The notes under the pieces were generated by a model that ran no database searches, was not told the origin of the DNA, and saw only the letters and a program-made list of their open reading frames with translations. Shown piece by piece: positions 25,974-35,828 of a stretch of 64,000 nucleotides of DNA (position 1 is the stretch's first letter; each line of letters starts with the position of its first letter). This DNA is from Comamonas koreensis (GTDB lineage Bacteria > Pseudomonadota > Gammaproteobacteria > Burkholderiales > Burkholderiaceae_C), in NCBI RefSeq assembly GCF_014076495.1, contig NZ_CP043575.1:248001-312000 (forward strand). Reading direction: 5' to 3'. The translations under genes and the position numbers were made by a program.

Positions 25974-26134
25974 GGCAGCAGCGGTGCATCAGTGCATAGC
26001 GCACAGTGTAGCCAAGCGTGGGCCCTGACCCCTTGTTGCGCCGCTTGCCCCGTTCAGCAGCGCGGATCAGCGTATATTGGCGCATTGTCCGGGCCTGGCC
26101 TGGCCCACCCCTTTTTACTGTACGCCTCGTCCGC

Positions 26135-27484
26135 ATGGCCGACACCTCTTCGCCCGCTACCGCCTCCTCCCCCGCCGCCCGCCGCTCCTGGGCGGACACG
26201 TTTCGCGTCTATACCGAGCCGGCCAGCCTGCGCATGCTGGCGCTGGGCTTTTCTGCCGGCCTGCCGCTGCTGCTGGTGCTGGGCACCTTGTCGTTCTGGC
26301 TGCGCAAGGCCGGCATCGACCGCAGCACCATCGGCTACCTCAGCTGGGTGGGCCTGGCCTATGCCTTCAAATGGGTCTGGTCGCCGCTGGTTGACCGGCT
26401 GCCGCTGCCCGGCCTCACGCGCCTGCTGGGGCGCCGGCGCAGCTGGCTGCTGCTGGCCCAGGGCCTGGTAGTTGCCGGCCTGCTGGGCATGGCCTGGGTC
26501 GATCCGCAGCTGCACCTCAACCATGTGGTCTGGTGCGCGCTGGCGGTGGCCTTTGGTTCGGCCACGCAGGATATTGCGCTCGATGCCTACCGCATCGAAT
26601 CGGCCGACGCCGATCGCCAGGCCGCGCTGGCCGCCACCTACCAGACCGGCTACCGCATCGCGATGATCTGGGCCGGTGCGGGCGTGCTGTGGCTGGTGGC
26701 CCTGGGCCTGCAAGAGGGCGCGGGCGACTACCAGCGCCAGGCCTGGGGCTTTGCCTATATGGTGATGGCCGCCTCGATGCTGGTGGGCGTGGTCACCGTG
26801 CTGCTGTCGCCTGAGCCGGCGGCCAAGCCCATGACCCCCGCCCGCAATGCCGCCCAGTGGCTGCAGGAGGCACTGGTCGCCCCGTTTGCCGACTTTGTCG
26901 GGCGTTACGGCTGGCATGCAGTGCTGATCCTGGCCTTGATTGCGATCTACCGCATCTCGGACGTGGTGATGGGCATCATGGCCAACCCCTTCTATGTCGA
27001 CATGGGCTACACCGAGGCCGAGGTCGCCTCGGTCAGCAAGATCTTTGGCGTCATCATGACCCTGGTCGGCGCGTTCATTGGCGGCGTGATCTCGATGCGC
27101 ATCGGCGTGATGCGGGTCTTGATGCTGGGCGCGGTGCTCTCAGCCGGCAGCAACCTGCTGTTTGCCTGGCTGGCCACGCGCGGCCATGACCTGGCGGGCC
27201 TGATTGCCGTGGTCTCGGCCGACAACCTGGCCGGCGGTATTGCGTCGGCCGCCTTTATCGCCTACCTGTCGAGCCTGACAAACGTGAACTACTCGGCCAC
27301 CCAGTACGCGCTGTTCAGCTCGATGATGATGCTGCTGCCCAAGTGGATTGCCGGGTTCTCGGGCGTGTACGTGGACCATTTTGGCTATGCGCAGTTCTTT
27401 GTATCGACGGCGCTTTTGGGGCTGCCGGTGCTGGTGCTGGTCTGGCTGGCGTCGCGCATCAGGCCTGTCACTGGGGAGTTTTGA
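26135..27484 (+). CDS. AmpG-like MFS permease
   Basis: 449 residues with 12 or more membrane segments. The opening SLRMLALGFSAGLPLLLVLG, then KWVWSPLVDRLPLPGL, GRRRSWLLLAQ, SATQDIALDAYRIE and PFYVDMGYTEAEVA are signatures of AmpG, which imports GlcNAc-anhydro-muropeptides from the periplasm for cell-wall recycling and β-lactamase induction. Substrate assignment is by family. ATG 26135 is chosen because the longer frame starts in unrelated sequence. It stands alone before a two-component system. Confidence 0.88.
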   Translation: MADTSSPATASSPAARRSWADTFRVYTEPASLRMLALGFSAGLPLLLVLGTLSFWLRKAGIDRSTIGYLSWVGLAYAFKWVWSPLVDRLPLPGLTRLLGRRRSWLLLAQGLVVAGLLGMAWVDPQLHLNHVVWCALAVAFGSATQDIALDAYRIESADADRQAALAATYQTGYRIAMIWAGAGVLWLVALGLQEGAGDYQRQAWGFAYMVMAASMLVGVVTVLLSPEPAAKPMTPARNAAQWLQEALVAPFADFVGRYGWHAVLILALIAIYRISDVVMGIMANPFYVDMGYTEAEVASVSKIFGVIMTLVGAFIGGVISMRIGVMRVLMLGAVLSAGSNLLFAWLATRGHDLAGLIAVVSADNLAGGIASAAFIAYLSSLTNVNYSATQYALFSSMMMLLPKWIAGFSGVYVDHFGYAQFFVSTALLGLPVLVLVWLASRIRPVTGEF

Positions 27485-27604
27485 GAACGTTGACAGGAGC
27501 TCGGTGCGGTTTACCAAACTTTACGGCAGGGACAATCCGGCGCGACCCCAGCGTGCCACGATGACTCCCTATAGCAAAATCTGCGGGTTCTCCCGCCCAT
27601 AACC

Positions 27605-28342
27605 ATGACTGCCATGCATACCCACCAACTGTTGATGATCGAAGATGACGAGCGTCTGGCCAATATGGTGAGCGAGTATCTGGCCCAGTCGGGGCTGCAG
27701 GTCAGCCACATGGCCGATGGCGCCAGCGGCCTGTCGGCGCTGCAGGACCCGGCCAGCGGCCAGTCGCCCGACCTGGTCATCCTCGACCTGATGCTGCCCG
27801 ATCTGGACGGCCTGGAGGTCTGCCGCCGCATCCGTACCTTGAGCGGCCCCGCGGCCCAGGTGCCTATCCTGATGCTCACCGCCAAGGGCGACCCGATGGA
27901 CCGCGTCATCGGCCTCGAAGTGGGCGCCGATGACTACCTGCCCAAGCCGTTTGAGCCGCGTGAGCTGCTCGCCCGCATCCGCGCCATTCTGCGCCGCCGC
28001 GTCGATGGCGGCAGCGCCGCGGCCCCGGCCAGCCAGGTGCTGCGCTTTGGCAGCCTGGAGATCGACCGCGACGCCCGGGCTGTCACCATCAGCGGCAAGC
28101 CCGCCGACCTGACCAGCTACCAGTTTGACCTGCTGGTCACCCTCGCCGAGCGCGCCGGCCGCGTGCTCAGCCGCGACCAGATCATGGAAGCGGTGCGCGG
28201 CCGCGAGCTCGAAGCCTTTGACCGCTCCATCGACGTGCACATGGGCCGCATCCGCGCCGCCATCGAGGCCGATGCGAAAAACCCGCGTCGTATCCTGACC
28301 GTGCGCGGCGTGGGCTATGTGTTTGCCAAACAGCAGGACTGA
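27605..28342 (+). CDS. OmpR-family response regulator (RstA-like)
   Basis: 245 residues. The receiver domain has the acidic pair near MIEDDERLA, phospho-acceptor D61 in ILDLMLPDLDG, Thr92 in MLTAKGDP and K114 in YLPKPFEPREL. The C-terminal winged helix (RFGSLEIDRDARAVTISG to RGVGYVFA) binds DNA. An Ala-rich linker at about 132-142 separates the two. It lies 37 bases upstream of the sensor kinase gene, and similar pairs are called RstAB; the signal is unknown. Confidence 0.9.
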   Translation: MTAMHTHQLLMIEDDERLANMVSEYLAQSGLQVSHMADGASGLSALQDPASGQSPDLVILDLMLPDLDGLEVCRRIRTLSGPAAQVPILMLTAKGDPMDRVIGLEVGADDYLPKPFEPRELLARIRAILRRRVDGGSAAAPASQVLRFGSLEIDRDARAVTISGKPADLTSYQFDLLVTLAERAGRVLSRDQIMEAVRGRELEAFDRSIDVHMGRIRAAIEADAKNPRRILTVRGVGYVFAKQQD

Positions 28343-28379
28343 GACCCGGCGCTAGCGCCCCCTTTGCACGTTTGCACGC

Positions 28380-29651
28380 ATGCATCTCTACAAATACTTC
28401 GCCGAGCGGCTTTATCTGCGCATCTGGCTCACCGTGGTGGGCGGCGTGGCCGTGCTGATCCTGGTGATTGGCTGGGCCTGGCAGGCGGCGGCGGAGAAAA
28501 ACGCCACGCCGCTGCAGCCGCCCGCGCGCGAGCTGCTGATCCGCAGTGCCGATGGCGGAGTGCTGCTGCATGGCGAGGCGGTGCGCCAGCCCGGCGACCC
28601 GAGCGAATTGGTGCTCTACCTGATTGAAGACGACCAGGGCCGCACCTACGAGATGGAGCTGCAGCGCCGCTCCGGCCGGGGCGAAGGCCACCGCCCCCCG
28701 CCGCCCAACCTGGGCCCCTGGTGGTTCTGGGTCAAGCCGCCGTTTGGCTTTTTCTGGATGCTGGGCCTCATCGGTGTCGTCGTCGTGGTCGGCGTGTTCC
28801 CCATCATCCGCCGCCTGATGGGCCGGCTCGAAGCGCTGCGCAAAGGCGTCAAGCAGTTTGGCGATGGCGACCTGTCCGTGCGCGTCGATGTACGCGGCAA
28901 TGACGAGGTCAGCGACCTGGCCGAGCAGTTCAATGCCGCCGCCGCCCGCATCGAGGCACTGGTGCAGGCGCACAAATCGCTGCTGGCCAACTCCTCGCAT
29001 GAGCTGCGCAGCCCGCTGACCCGCATCCGCATGGGGGTGGAGCTGATGGGCGAGAAGCCCTCGCCCACCTTCAAGCAGGAGATCCAGCGCAATATCGCCG
29101 AGCTCGACCAGCTGGTCGACGAGATCCTGCTGGCCAGCCGCCTGGGCGCGCGCGAGGCCGATGTGGGCACCCCCGAGATGATCGACATCATCGGCCTGTG
29201 CGCCGAAGAGTGCGCGCGGGTCGAGGCCGATCTGGAAGTCGCCGACATGCACGGCGATGCGATCGAGGTGCGCGGCATTGCCAAGCTGCTGCGCCGCGCC
29301 GTGCGCAACCTGCTGGAAAACGCCCGCCGCTACTCCCAGGGCCCGATCACCCTGTTCCTGGACAAGCAAGGCGCCTATGCCGAGATCCGCGTGGCCGACC
29401 GGGGGCCCGGCGTGCCGCCCGACCAGCGCGAGCGCATTTTTGAATCTTTTTACCGCATGCCTGGCGCCAGCGAACGCCATGGCGGTGTGGGCCTGGGCCT
29501 GGCCCTGGTGCGCTCGATTGCCGAACGCCACGAAGGCAGCGTGCACTGCGAGGGGCGTGACGGTGGCGGCGCAGTCTTTGTGCTGCGCCTGCCTTTGGCA
29601 CCGCTGGCACGCACCGCACCTGCACAAGCGCTGCCTCCGCCCAACGTGTGA
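28380..29651 (+). CDS. Sensor histidine kinase, partner of the regulator
   Basis: 423 residues. There are two membrane segments (about 17-36 and 124-143) around an 85-residue periplasmic sensor with a Pro-rich HRPPPPNLGPW. A HAMP linker follows, then the dimerisation helix with H207 in NSSHELRSPLTRIRMG, and the ATPase domain with N-box LLENARRY, G1 ADRGPGVPP and G2 GGVGLGLALV. It phosphorylates the adjacent regulator. The short sensor resembles RstB. Confidence 0.9.
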   Translation: MHLYKYFAERLYLRIWLTVVGGVAVLILVIGWAWQAAAEKNATPLQPPARELLIRSADGGVLLHGEAVRQPGDPSELVLYLIEDDQGRTYEMELQRRSGRGEGHRPPPPNLGPWWFWVKPPFGFFWMLGLIGVVVVVGVFPIIRRLMGRLEALRKGVKQFGDGDLSVRVDVRGNDEVSDLAEQFNAAAARIEALVQAHKSLLANSSHELRSPLTRIRMGVELMGEKPSPTFKQEIQRNIAELDQLVDEILLASRLGAREADVGTPEMIDIIGLCAEECARVEADLEVADMHGDAIEVRGIAKLLRRAVRNLLENARRYSQGPITLFLDKQGAYAEIRVADRGPGVPPDQRERIFESFYRMPGASERHGGVGLGLALVRSIAERHEGSVHCEGRDGGGAVFVLRLPLAPLARTAPAQALPPPNV

Positions 29652-29671
29652 CAGCGGCTCAAGCACGCACC

Positions 29672-29706
29672 AAAGGGTCTTGCCTAGCGGCTGAGACTCT
29701 TTTTTT
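29672..29706 (+). terminator. Terminator after the two-component operon
   Basis: A nine-base stem, aaagggtct (29672-29680) with agactcttt (29694-29702), pairs with one G-U and runs into eight T (29699-29706). It lies just after the histidine-kinase stop at 29651 and before the rbs operon tail. Confidence 0.75.
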
Positions 29707-29734
29707 ATTCAAGCGCTTTCAGGGCGACGCCTTC

Positions 29735-30136
29735 TTAAAACACCACGCCCGAATGCAGCACGATATTGGCGTACGGTGTGCATTCGCCGGTGCGCACCAC
29801 CGCCACGGCCTGGCGGCTCAGGGTCTTGAACTCTTCATGCGGCACGCATTGCGGCGCGCTCGGCAGGCCATCGGCTTGGCGCTGCTGGTACCAGGCCGGC
29901 AGTTGCTGCCCGTCCAGGCACTCCAGGGCCACGGTGGCGGTCTCCACCTGCAGCTCGCTCAAGATGGCCTGCAGCACCTGGTCCAGGCTCGGCACGCCAC
30001 GGGCCACGGCCAGGTCCACGCGCCGCACGCCGGGGGGCACCGGCAGCCCGGCATCGCCAATCACCAACATATCGCCATGGCCCATGCTGGCGATGATCTG
30101 CGACAACTCGATATTCAACAGTGCGGCTCGCTTCAT
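29735..30136 (-). CDS. rbsD: D-ribose pyranase
   Basis: 133 residues, the RbsD length. It interconverts β-pyranose and β-furanose forms of ribose so that ribokinase can use it. MKRAALLNIELSQIIASMGH and the GDAGLPVPPG loop are diagnostic, with the C-terminal YANIVLHSGVVF. The start overlaps the rbsK stop (tcat, 30133-30136). It is the last gene of the ribose operon. Confidence 0.95.
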   Translation of the reverse strand: MKRAALLNIELSQIIASMGHGDMLVIGDAGLPVPPGVRRVDLAVARGVPSLDQVLQAILSELQVETATVALECLDGQQLPAWYQQRQADGLPSAPQCVPHEEFKTLSRQAVAVVRTGECTPYANIVLHSGVVF

Positions 30137-31107
30137 ACGGGACTCCAGGGGCTGGCTTCGGTGCGGGTGGCGACCTCGGCATGGAAGGGGATGGAAGGCT
30201 GCGCACCGGCGCGCGTCACGCAAATGCCAGCGGCGCGGATGGCCCACTGCGTGGCCTCGTCGAGGCTGGCGCCGGAGGCCAGTTGCACGGTGAGCGCACC
30301 CAGGAAGGTGTCGCCGGCGGCCGTGGTATCTACCGCCTGCACCTGGGGCGCGCGGTGCCAATGGGCAGGGGCCTCTGCGGTGCTGGCGCTGCGCGCATCG
30401 CAGCAGACGGCGCCCTGGCTGCCCAGGGTCACCACCACCTGGCCGGCGCCCTTGGCCTGCAGCCAGCGCGCGGCGCGGGCGGCGCTCTCGGGGCTGTCGA
30501 CCGGGCTGCCGCTCAGCTGCGCGGCCTCGGCTTCGTTGACCACCAGCACATCAATCGCAGGCCACCAGGCATCGGGCAGCGGCTGCACCGGCGAGGGGTT
30601 GAGCACCGTCTTGCAGCCCACGGCGCGCGCGCTGCGCAAGGCCTGGTCCACTTCTTCCAGCGGCGTCTCGAACTGCAGCACCACATAGGCGGCATCCTGC
30701 AGCAGCGGGCGCAGCACCGGCTCGGTCACCTGCAAGCGCAGGTTGGCGCCGGGTACCACCACGATCTGGTTCTGGGCGCTGTCATCGACGCTGATGACGG
30801 CCACGCCGGTGGCATCGCGCGCGCTGCGCTGCACATGCTGCACATCGATATGGTCGGCCACGAGGCCAGCGAGCAGCTGGTCGGCATAGGCGTCCTCGCC
30901 CACGCAGGACAGCAGGCTGACGGCCGCCCCCTGGCGCGCGCAGCTGACGGCCTGGTTGCCGCCCTTGCCGCCAGGCACCTGGCTGAGCGACTGGCCCAGC
31001 ATGGTCTCGCCAGCGCGCGGCATATGCGGCACGCGCAGCACCAGGTCCATGTTCAAACTGCCCAGCACCACGATACGCGGGGCCTGGCTCAAGATAGGCA
31101 CATTCAC
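30133..31107 (-). CDS. rbsK: Ribokinase
   Basis: 324 residues of the PfkB family. Seen: VVLGSLNMDLVLRVPHMPRA, the glycine-rich GGKGGNQAVSCARQGA, the anion-hole region VDTTAAGDTFLGALTVQL with the catalytic Asp. It phosphorylates ribose to ribose-5-phosphate. It begins with GTG at 31107, where the GTGA overlaps the rbsR stop. It ends on the rbsD start. Confidence 0.94.
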   Translation of the reverse strand: MNVPILSQAPRIVVLGSLNMDLVLRVPHMPRAGETMLGQSLSQVPGGKGGNQAVSCARQGAAVSLLSCVGEDAYADQLLAGLVADHIDVQHVQRSARDATGVAVISVDDSAQNQIVVVPGANLRLQVTEPVLRPLLQDAAYVVLQFETPLEEVDQALRSARAVGCKTVLNPSPVQPLPDAWWPAIDVLVVNEAEAAQLSGSPVDSPESAARAARWLQAKGAGQVVVTLGSQGAVCCDARSASTAEAPAHWHRAPQVQAVDTTAAGDTFLGALTVQLASGASLDEATQWAIRAAGICVTRAGAQPSIPFHAEVATRTEASPWSPV

Positions 31108-32153
31108 AGGTTTTCTCCAATCGCAATCGGCACGGCGGCCCGGGCCAGGGACCGGCTGCTCTCGCGGGTCACCAGCGCCGGCACCAGCAGCTGCGTGGCC
31201 GCCGCGACAGGCTCAGCGCCGCGGCCCGCCTGGATGCGTTCGAGCAGCCAGGCCAGCGCTTGCTCGGCCATGGCCTGGGTGGGCTGGGCCACCGTGGTCA
31301 GCGCCGGCTGGGTGTAGCCCGCCAGCTCGATATCGTCATAGCCCACCACGGCCACATCGCGGGGCACCTGCAGGCCCGCTTCATGCACGGCGCGCAGCGC
31401 GCCCATGGCCATCAGGTCGTTGCAGGCAAATATGGCCGTGGGCCGGTCGGCGGCACGGTCGCGCAGCAGGCGCCGCATCGCCACATAGCCACCATTGGCG
31501 GTGAAATCGCCATGCACCAGCAAATCGCTGGGCAGGCCCACCAGCTGCAGCGCCTGGCGCCAGCCCTGCACCCGCTGCTCGCTGGACTGCAGGTCCTGCG
31601 GGCCGCCCACACAGGCAATGCGCTTGCGGCCCAGCGCCATCAGGTGCTGGGTGGCCAGCATGCCGCCTTGCACATGGTCGGTCTGCACGCAAGGCCGCTC
31701 CAGGCCGACAATGGCCCGGTCGATCAGCACCATCGGCAGCGCCGTCTGCGCCAGGTGCTGGGACATCAGCGCATCATCGCTGGTCGAGGCCACGATCAGG
31801 CCATCGACCCGCTTTTGCGACAGCACATCCAGGTAGACCTGCTGGCGCCCGGCATGGTTGTCGGTATTGCACAGCAGCAGTGCATAGCCGGCGGCAAAGC
31901 AGGCGTCTTCGACGGCGCGCACCAGCTCGGCAAAGTAGGGGTTGGAGTTGTCCGGCACCAGCATGCCGATGGTGTGCGTGGCGTTGATCTTGAGGCTGCG
32001 CGCCACGGCGCTGGGCACATAGCCCAGGGTCTGCACGGCTTCGAGCACGCGCTCTTGCGTGGCCGGCAGCACCGCGCGCGTCTTGTTGAGCACATGCGAG
32101 ACCGTGGTGACGGACACGCCCGCCAGGCGCGCCACATCCTTGATACTGCTCAT
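31104..32153 (-). CDS. rbsR: LacI-family ribose operon repressor
   Basis: 349 residues from ATG 32153, chosen because it overlaps the rbsC stop as ATGA; a GTG two codons earlier is weaker. The N-terminal helix-turn-helix is IKDVARLAGVSVTTVSHVLN and the hinge helix is PSAVARSLK. The rest is a periplasmic-binding-protein-like sensor with NSNPYFAELVRAVED. It lies inside the operon between rbsC and rbsK, so it is autoregulated. The likely operator is the palindrome at 35829-35846. Confidence 0.92.
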   Translation of the reverse strand: MSSIKDVARLAGVSVTTVSHVLNKTRAVLPATQERVLEAVQTLGYVPSAVARSLKINATHTIGMLVPDNSNPYFAELVRAVEDACFAAGYALLLCNTDNHAGRQQVYLDVLSQKRVDGLIVASTSDDALMSQHLAQTALPMVLIDRAIVGLERPCVQTDHVQGGMLATQHLMALGRKRIACVGGPQDLQSSEQRVQGWRQALQLVGLPSDLLVHGDFTANGGYVAMRRLLRDRAADRPTAIFACNDLMAMGALRAVHEAGLQVPRDVAVVGYDDIELAGYTQPALTTVAQPTQAMAEQALAWLLERIQAGRGAEPVAAATQLLVPALVTRESSRSLARAAVPIAIGENL

Positions 32154-33169
32154 TGCCACCGTGAGGCCCGGCGTGCGGCACGGCGCTGGCGCACCGTGTC
32201 GATGATCACGGCCACGACGATCACGGCGCCGGTGATGATGCGCTTGGCAGGCTCGCTGGCGCCAATCTGGGCCAGGCCCGCTTCCAGCACCGCGATGATC
32301 AGCACGCCAAAGAAGGTCGCGATCACCGAGCCGCGCCCACCCATCAGGCTGGTGCCGCCAATCACGACGGCGGCAATCACCTGCAGCTCCATGCCGCTGC
32401 CGGCGTTGGGGTCGGCTGCTTCGAGGCGCGCCGACTGCATCAGGCCGGCCAGGCCGGCGAGCAGGCCGGTCAGCGCAAACACCAGGATGCGGATGGGGCG
32501 CGGGTCGATACCGGCCAGGCGCATGGCCTCTTCATTGGTGCCGATGCCCACCACATAGCGGCCAAACACGGTGCGGGTCAGCACAATCTGGCCCAGCGCA
32601 ACCACCACGATGGCGATGACAAAAGCGGACGAGACACCATAGGCGATGGGTGCGGCCAGGCCCGAGATCGCATCACCCACATACTGGGTGCGCGAATCGG
32701 TCACCAGGTAGGCCGCGCCCCGCAGTGCTTCGAGCATGCCCAGCGACACAATGAAGGTCGGCAGGCGCCAGACCACCGAGATCGAGCCCAGCACCGCGCC
32801 GCACAGCAGGCCGCAGAGCAGGCCCAGCGCGCCAGCAGCCCAGGGGTTGAGGCCCCAGACCAGGATCGCCTGGGCCGCCACTGCCGCCGACAGCGCCAGC
32901 ACCGAGCCCACCGACAGGTCAATGCCCGCCAGGATCAGCACAAAGGTCATGCCCACAGCCATCACCGCCAGCGCGGGAATCTCGTTGGCGATGGTGACAA
33001 AGGTCTCGGCGCTCCAGAAATACTCGCTCAGGAAGCTGAACAGCGCGACCATCGCGGCCAGCACCAGAAACAGGCCCACATAGGTGCCCCAGGCCTGCAT
33101 GCGGCCCGAAGAGGCCTTGGCAGCCGACGGCGTAGGCGCGCTGGCGCGCGCGGAAAGGGGGGTGGTCAT
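32150..33169 (-). CDS. rbsC: Ribose ABC transporter permease
   Basis: 339 residues with about 10 membrane segments in the RbsC/BPD_transp_2 pattern. FVLILAGIDLSVGSVLALSA, GGTSLMGGRGSVIATFFGVL and GRYVVGIGTNEEAMRLAGID are diagnostic. It forms the inner-membrane channel for ribose with RbsA and RbsB. The stop overlaps the rbsR start. The N-terminal cytoplasmic tail of about 25 residues is Ala/Ser-rich. Confidence 0.94.
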   Translation of the reverse strand: MTTPLSARASAPTPSAAKASSGRMQAWGTYVGLFLVLAAMVALFSFLSEYFWSAETFVTIANEIPALAVMAVGMTFVLILAGIDLSVGSVLALSAAVAAQAILVWGLNPWAAGALGLLCGLLCGAVLGSISVVWRLPTFIVSLGMLEALRGAAYLVTDSRTQYVGDAISGLAAPIAYGVSSAFVIAIVVVALGQIVLTRTVFGRYVVGIGTNEEAMRLAGIDPRPIRILVFALTGLLAGLAGLMQSARLEAADPNAGSGMELQVIAAVVIGGTSLMGGRGSVIATFFGVLIIAVLEAGLAQIGASEPAKRIITGAVIVVAVIIDTVRQRRAARRASRWQ

Positions 33170-33193
33170 GGCTTGGTCCTCTTGCCTGCTTTT

Positions 33194-34783
33194 TTATTCG
33201 GGGGTTGCAGCCTGGGCTGCGGCGTGGGCCGATGGGGCTTCATCCACATTGCCAAAGGCGGCGGCCAGCATCTGCTGGTCGCTCCACTGGCCGCGCTCGA
33301 ACACGGCCACCAGCTCGCCGTCATGCATCACGCCGATGCGGTCGCACATGGCCATCAACTCGCGCAGGTCGCTGGAGACCATCAAGACGGCCTTGCCGTC
33401 GTCGCACATGCGGTCGATCTCGTGGTAAATATCAGCGCGCGCGCCCACATCGACGCCGCGTGTGGGCTCGTCGAGCAGCAGCACATCGCAGGGCTGGTGC
33501 AGCCAGCGGGCAAACACCACCTTTTGCTGGTTGCCGCCGCTCAAGGTGGAGACGGCCTGCTCGGCGCTGCGCGAGCGGATGCGCAGGCGCTCGACAAAAT
33601 GGCGCGCCACTTCGCTCTCCTGGGCGCGCTGCAACCAGCCGCCGCGCGCTATCTTGTGCATGCCCGCCAACGTGGTGTTGGCGCGGATGGATTGCGACAG
33701 CAGCAGGCCTTGCGACTTGCGGTCTTCGGTCACCAGGCCGATGCCGGCGCGGATGGCCTGCACGGGGCTGCTCCAGTTGGGCGCCACCTTGTGCGTGGCC
33801 GCCGCGCTGCCAGCGGCATGCAGGCTGATTTCGCCCTGCTCGGCGCGGTCTGCGCCAAACAGCAGGCGCACCAGCTCGGTACGGCCCGAGCCGACCAGGC
33901 CCGCCAGGCCCATGATTTCGCCCGCATAGAGCGACAGACTCACGCCGCGCACCTGCGCGCCGCGTTGCAAATTTTTCGCAGACAGGCGCAGCGCGCCACG
34001 CGTGCGGCGCGGCCGGCCTTCGTTGTCCTGCACCGCATGGCCGACCATGCGCTCGACCAGCTCATGTTCCTGCACGCCCTGCATGGGCCGCACATCGACG
34101 AGGCGCCCATCGCGCAGCACGGCCACCCGGTCGGCAATGCGCTGCAGCTCTTCGAGCCGGTGCGACACATAGACCAGGGCCACACCGCGCGCCTTGAGCA
34201 GCGCAATCTGCGTGAACAGGTGCTCGGTTTCCTTGAGCGTCAGCATGGCGGTGGGCTCATCGAGCACCAGCACCCGCGTGCCGTCCTGCAGATTGCGGGC
34301 GATCTCCACCATCTGCTGCTGGCCAATGCCCAGCTGCGAGACCGGGGTGTCCGGGTCGATATGCTCCATGCCGATCTTGGCCAGCTGGGTGCGGGCCAGC
34401 GCCCGCATCGCGGTATGGTCGAGCCAGCCCATCTTGTGGGGGAGCTGGCCGAGCAGCAGGTTTTCGGCCACCGTCAAGGTGGCCACCAGGCCCAGCTCCT
34501 GCATCACCATGCGCACGCCCTGGCGCTCGGCATCGCGGCGCGATGTGGGGGCAAAGGGCTTGCCATCGAGCTGCATCTGGCCCTGCGATGGATCCACCAA
34601 CCCGCACAGAATCTTGGACAAGGTGCTCTTGCCCGCGCCGTTTTCTCCGGTCAACGCCATCACCTCGCCCGCATGCAGATCCAGGCTCACGCCCTCGAGC
34701 ACCAAGGTGCCGGAGTAGGCCTTGCCCATCTGCTGCAGACGCACGCGTGGCGTGCCGGCGCCTTGCGCCTCAGTCGTTGCCAT
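33194..34783 (-). CDS. rbsA: Ribose ABC transporter ATP-binding protein
   Basis: 529 residues with two ABC domains in tandem, as in sugar importers of this class. The first has Walker A TGENGAGKSTLSKIL, the signature LGIGQQQMVEIAR and Walker B VLVLDEPTAML. The second has the degenerate Walker A GLVGSGRTELVRLLFG, the signature LSGGNQQKVVFARWL and Walker B VLLLDEPTRGVDVG. The two-domain arrangement with a degenerate second site is normal for RbsA. It is 14 bases after rbsB. Confidence 0.95.
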   Translation of the reverse strand: MATTEAQGAGTPRVRLQQMGKAYSGTLVLEGVSLDLHAGEVMALTGENGAGKSTLSKILCGLVDPSQGQMQLDGKPFAPTSRRDAERQGVRMVMQELGLVATLTVAENLLLGQLPHKMGWLDHTAMRALARTQLAKIGMEHIDPDTPVSQLGIGQQQMVEIARNLQDGTRVLVLDEPTAMLTLKETEHLFTQIALLKARGVALVYVSHRLEELQRIADRVAVLRDGRLVDVRPMQGVQEHELVERMVGHAVQDNEGRPRRTRGALRLSAKNLQRGAQVRGVSLSLYAGEIMGLAGLVGSGRTELVRLLFGADRAEQGEISLHAAGSAAATHKVAPNWSSPVQAIRAGIGLVTEDRKSQGLLLSQSIRANTTLAGMHKIARGGWLQRAQESEVARHFVERLRIRSRSAEQAVSTLSGGNQQKVVFARWLHQPCDVLLLDEPTRGVDVGARADIYHEIDRMCDDGKAVLMVSSDLRELMAMCDRIGVMHDGELVAVFERGQWSDQQMLAAAFGNVDEAPSAHAAAQAATPE

Positions 34784-34797
34784 GGTGTGCGCCGTTG

Positions 34798-35748
34798 TTA
34801 CTTGCTGTCCTTGGTCACCAAGGCCACATCGGTCTTGACCTCAGCGGGCAGCTCGCTCTGCTTTTTCTTCTCGGCCAGGGCCTTGAGCGCGATCTCGATA
34901 CCGAACACGGCCTGCTTGGCAGCGTACTGGTCAGCAGTGGCCAGCACGCGGCCGTCCTTGAGCATGGGCTTGATGGCGGCGATGTTGTCATAGCCCACCA
35001 CCTGCACCTTGCCGGTGCGGCCCGAAGCCTTGACCGCCGCGACCACGCCCAGCGCCATGCTGTCGTTGCCGGCCATGATCGCCTTCAGATCGGGGTGCTC
35101 GCGCAGCATGCCGGCAGCCACCGTGTTGCCCTTGTCGATTTCCCACTGGCCCGATTGCAGGCTGACCACATTGGCGCCAGCGGCCTTCATCGCATCCTGG
35201 AAGCCCAGGGTGCGCTGCTGGGCGTTGAACGTGGTCGAGACGCCTTCAACGATACCGACCTTGTCACCGGCTTGCAGCTGCTTGCCCAGGAAATCGCCCA
35301 CCAGCTTGGCGCCGGCACGGTTGTCCGGACCGACAAACGGCACGTTCAGGTCCTTGCTCTTGAGCGCATCGGCATCGAGCTTGTTGTCGATGTTGACGAT
35401 CAGCACGCCCTTGTCTGCTGCATTTTTCAGCACAGACACCAGCGCCTTGGAATCTGCCGGAGCAATCACGATGGCCTGCACGCGCTGGGCCACCATCTGC
35501 TCGACCATCTTGATCTGCGCGGCCGTATCGGTCTCGTCCTTGATGCCGTTCGCCACCAGCGTGTACTGGGCGGCATTGGCCTTCTGGTGCGCCTTGGCGC
35601 CGTCTTCCATCGTGCGGAAGAACTCGTTGGCCAGCGATTTCATCACCAGCGCCACCTTGGGCTTGTCAGCCGCGACGGCTTGGTGGGAAAAACCAGCCAC
35701 GGTGGCCAAAGCCAGCGCAGCAGTCAGGGTACGGCGGGTAAAGCGCAT
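34798..35748 (-). CDS. rbsB: Ribose-binding protein
   Basis: 316 residues. The signal peptide RRTLTAALALATVAGFSHQA leads into a type I periplasmic binding protein: VALVMKSLANEFFRTMEDGA, then VDGIVIAP-like VQAIVIAPADSKALV, and LKAIMAGNDSMALGVVAAVK. ATG 35748 follows GGAGA by 8 bases and is preferred to GTG 35781. It captures ribose or a similar pentose in the periplasm. The first gene of the operon rbsBACRKD. Confidence 0.93.
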   Translation of the reverse strand: MRFTRRTLTAALALATVAGFSHQAVAADKPKVALVMKSLANEFFRTMEDGAKAHQKANAAQYTLVANGIKDETDTAAQIKMVEQMVAQRVQAIVIAPADSKALVSVLKNAADKGVLIVNIDNKLDADALKSKDLNVPFVGPDNRAGAKLVGDFLGKQLQAGDKVGIVEGVSTTFNAQQRTLGFQDAMKAAGANVVSLQSGQWEIDKGNTVAAGMLREHPDLKAIMAGNDSMALGVVAAVKASGRTGKVQVVGYDNIAAIKPMLKDGRVLATADQYAAKQAVFGIEIALKALAEKKKQSELPAEVKTDVALVTKDSK

Positions 35749-35828
35749 GAGATAAGTCTCCGAAGGATTGTTGTGCATCACGCGGCGCTATCCACAGCAG
35801 TAGCCGCGAGATGCCGCATGTTTGCATA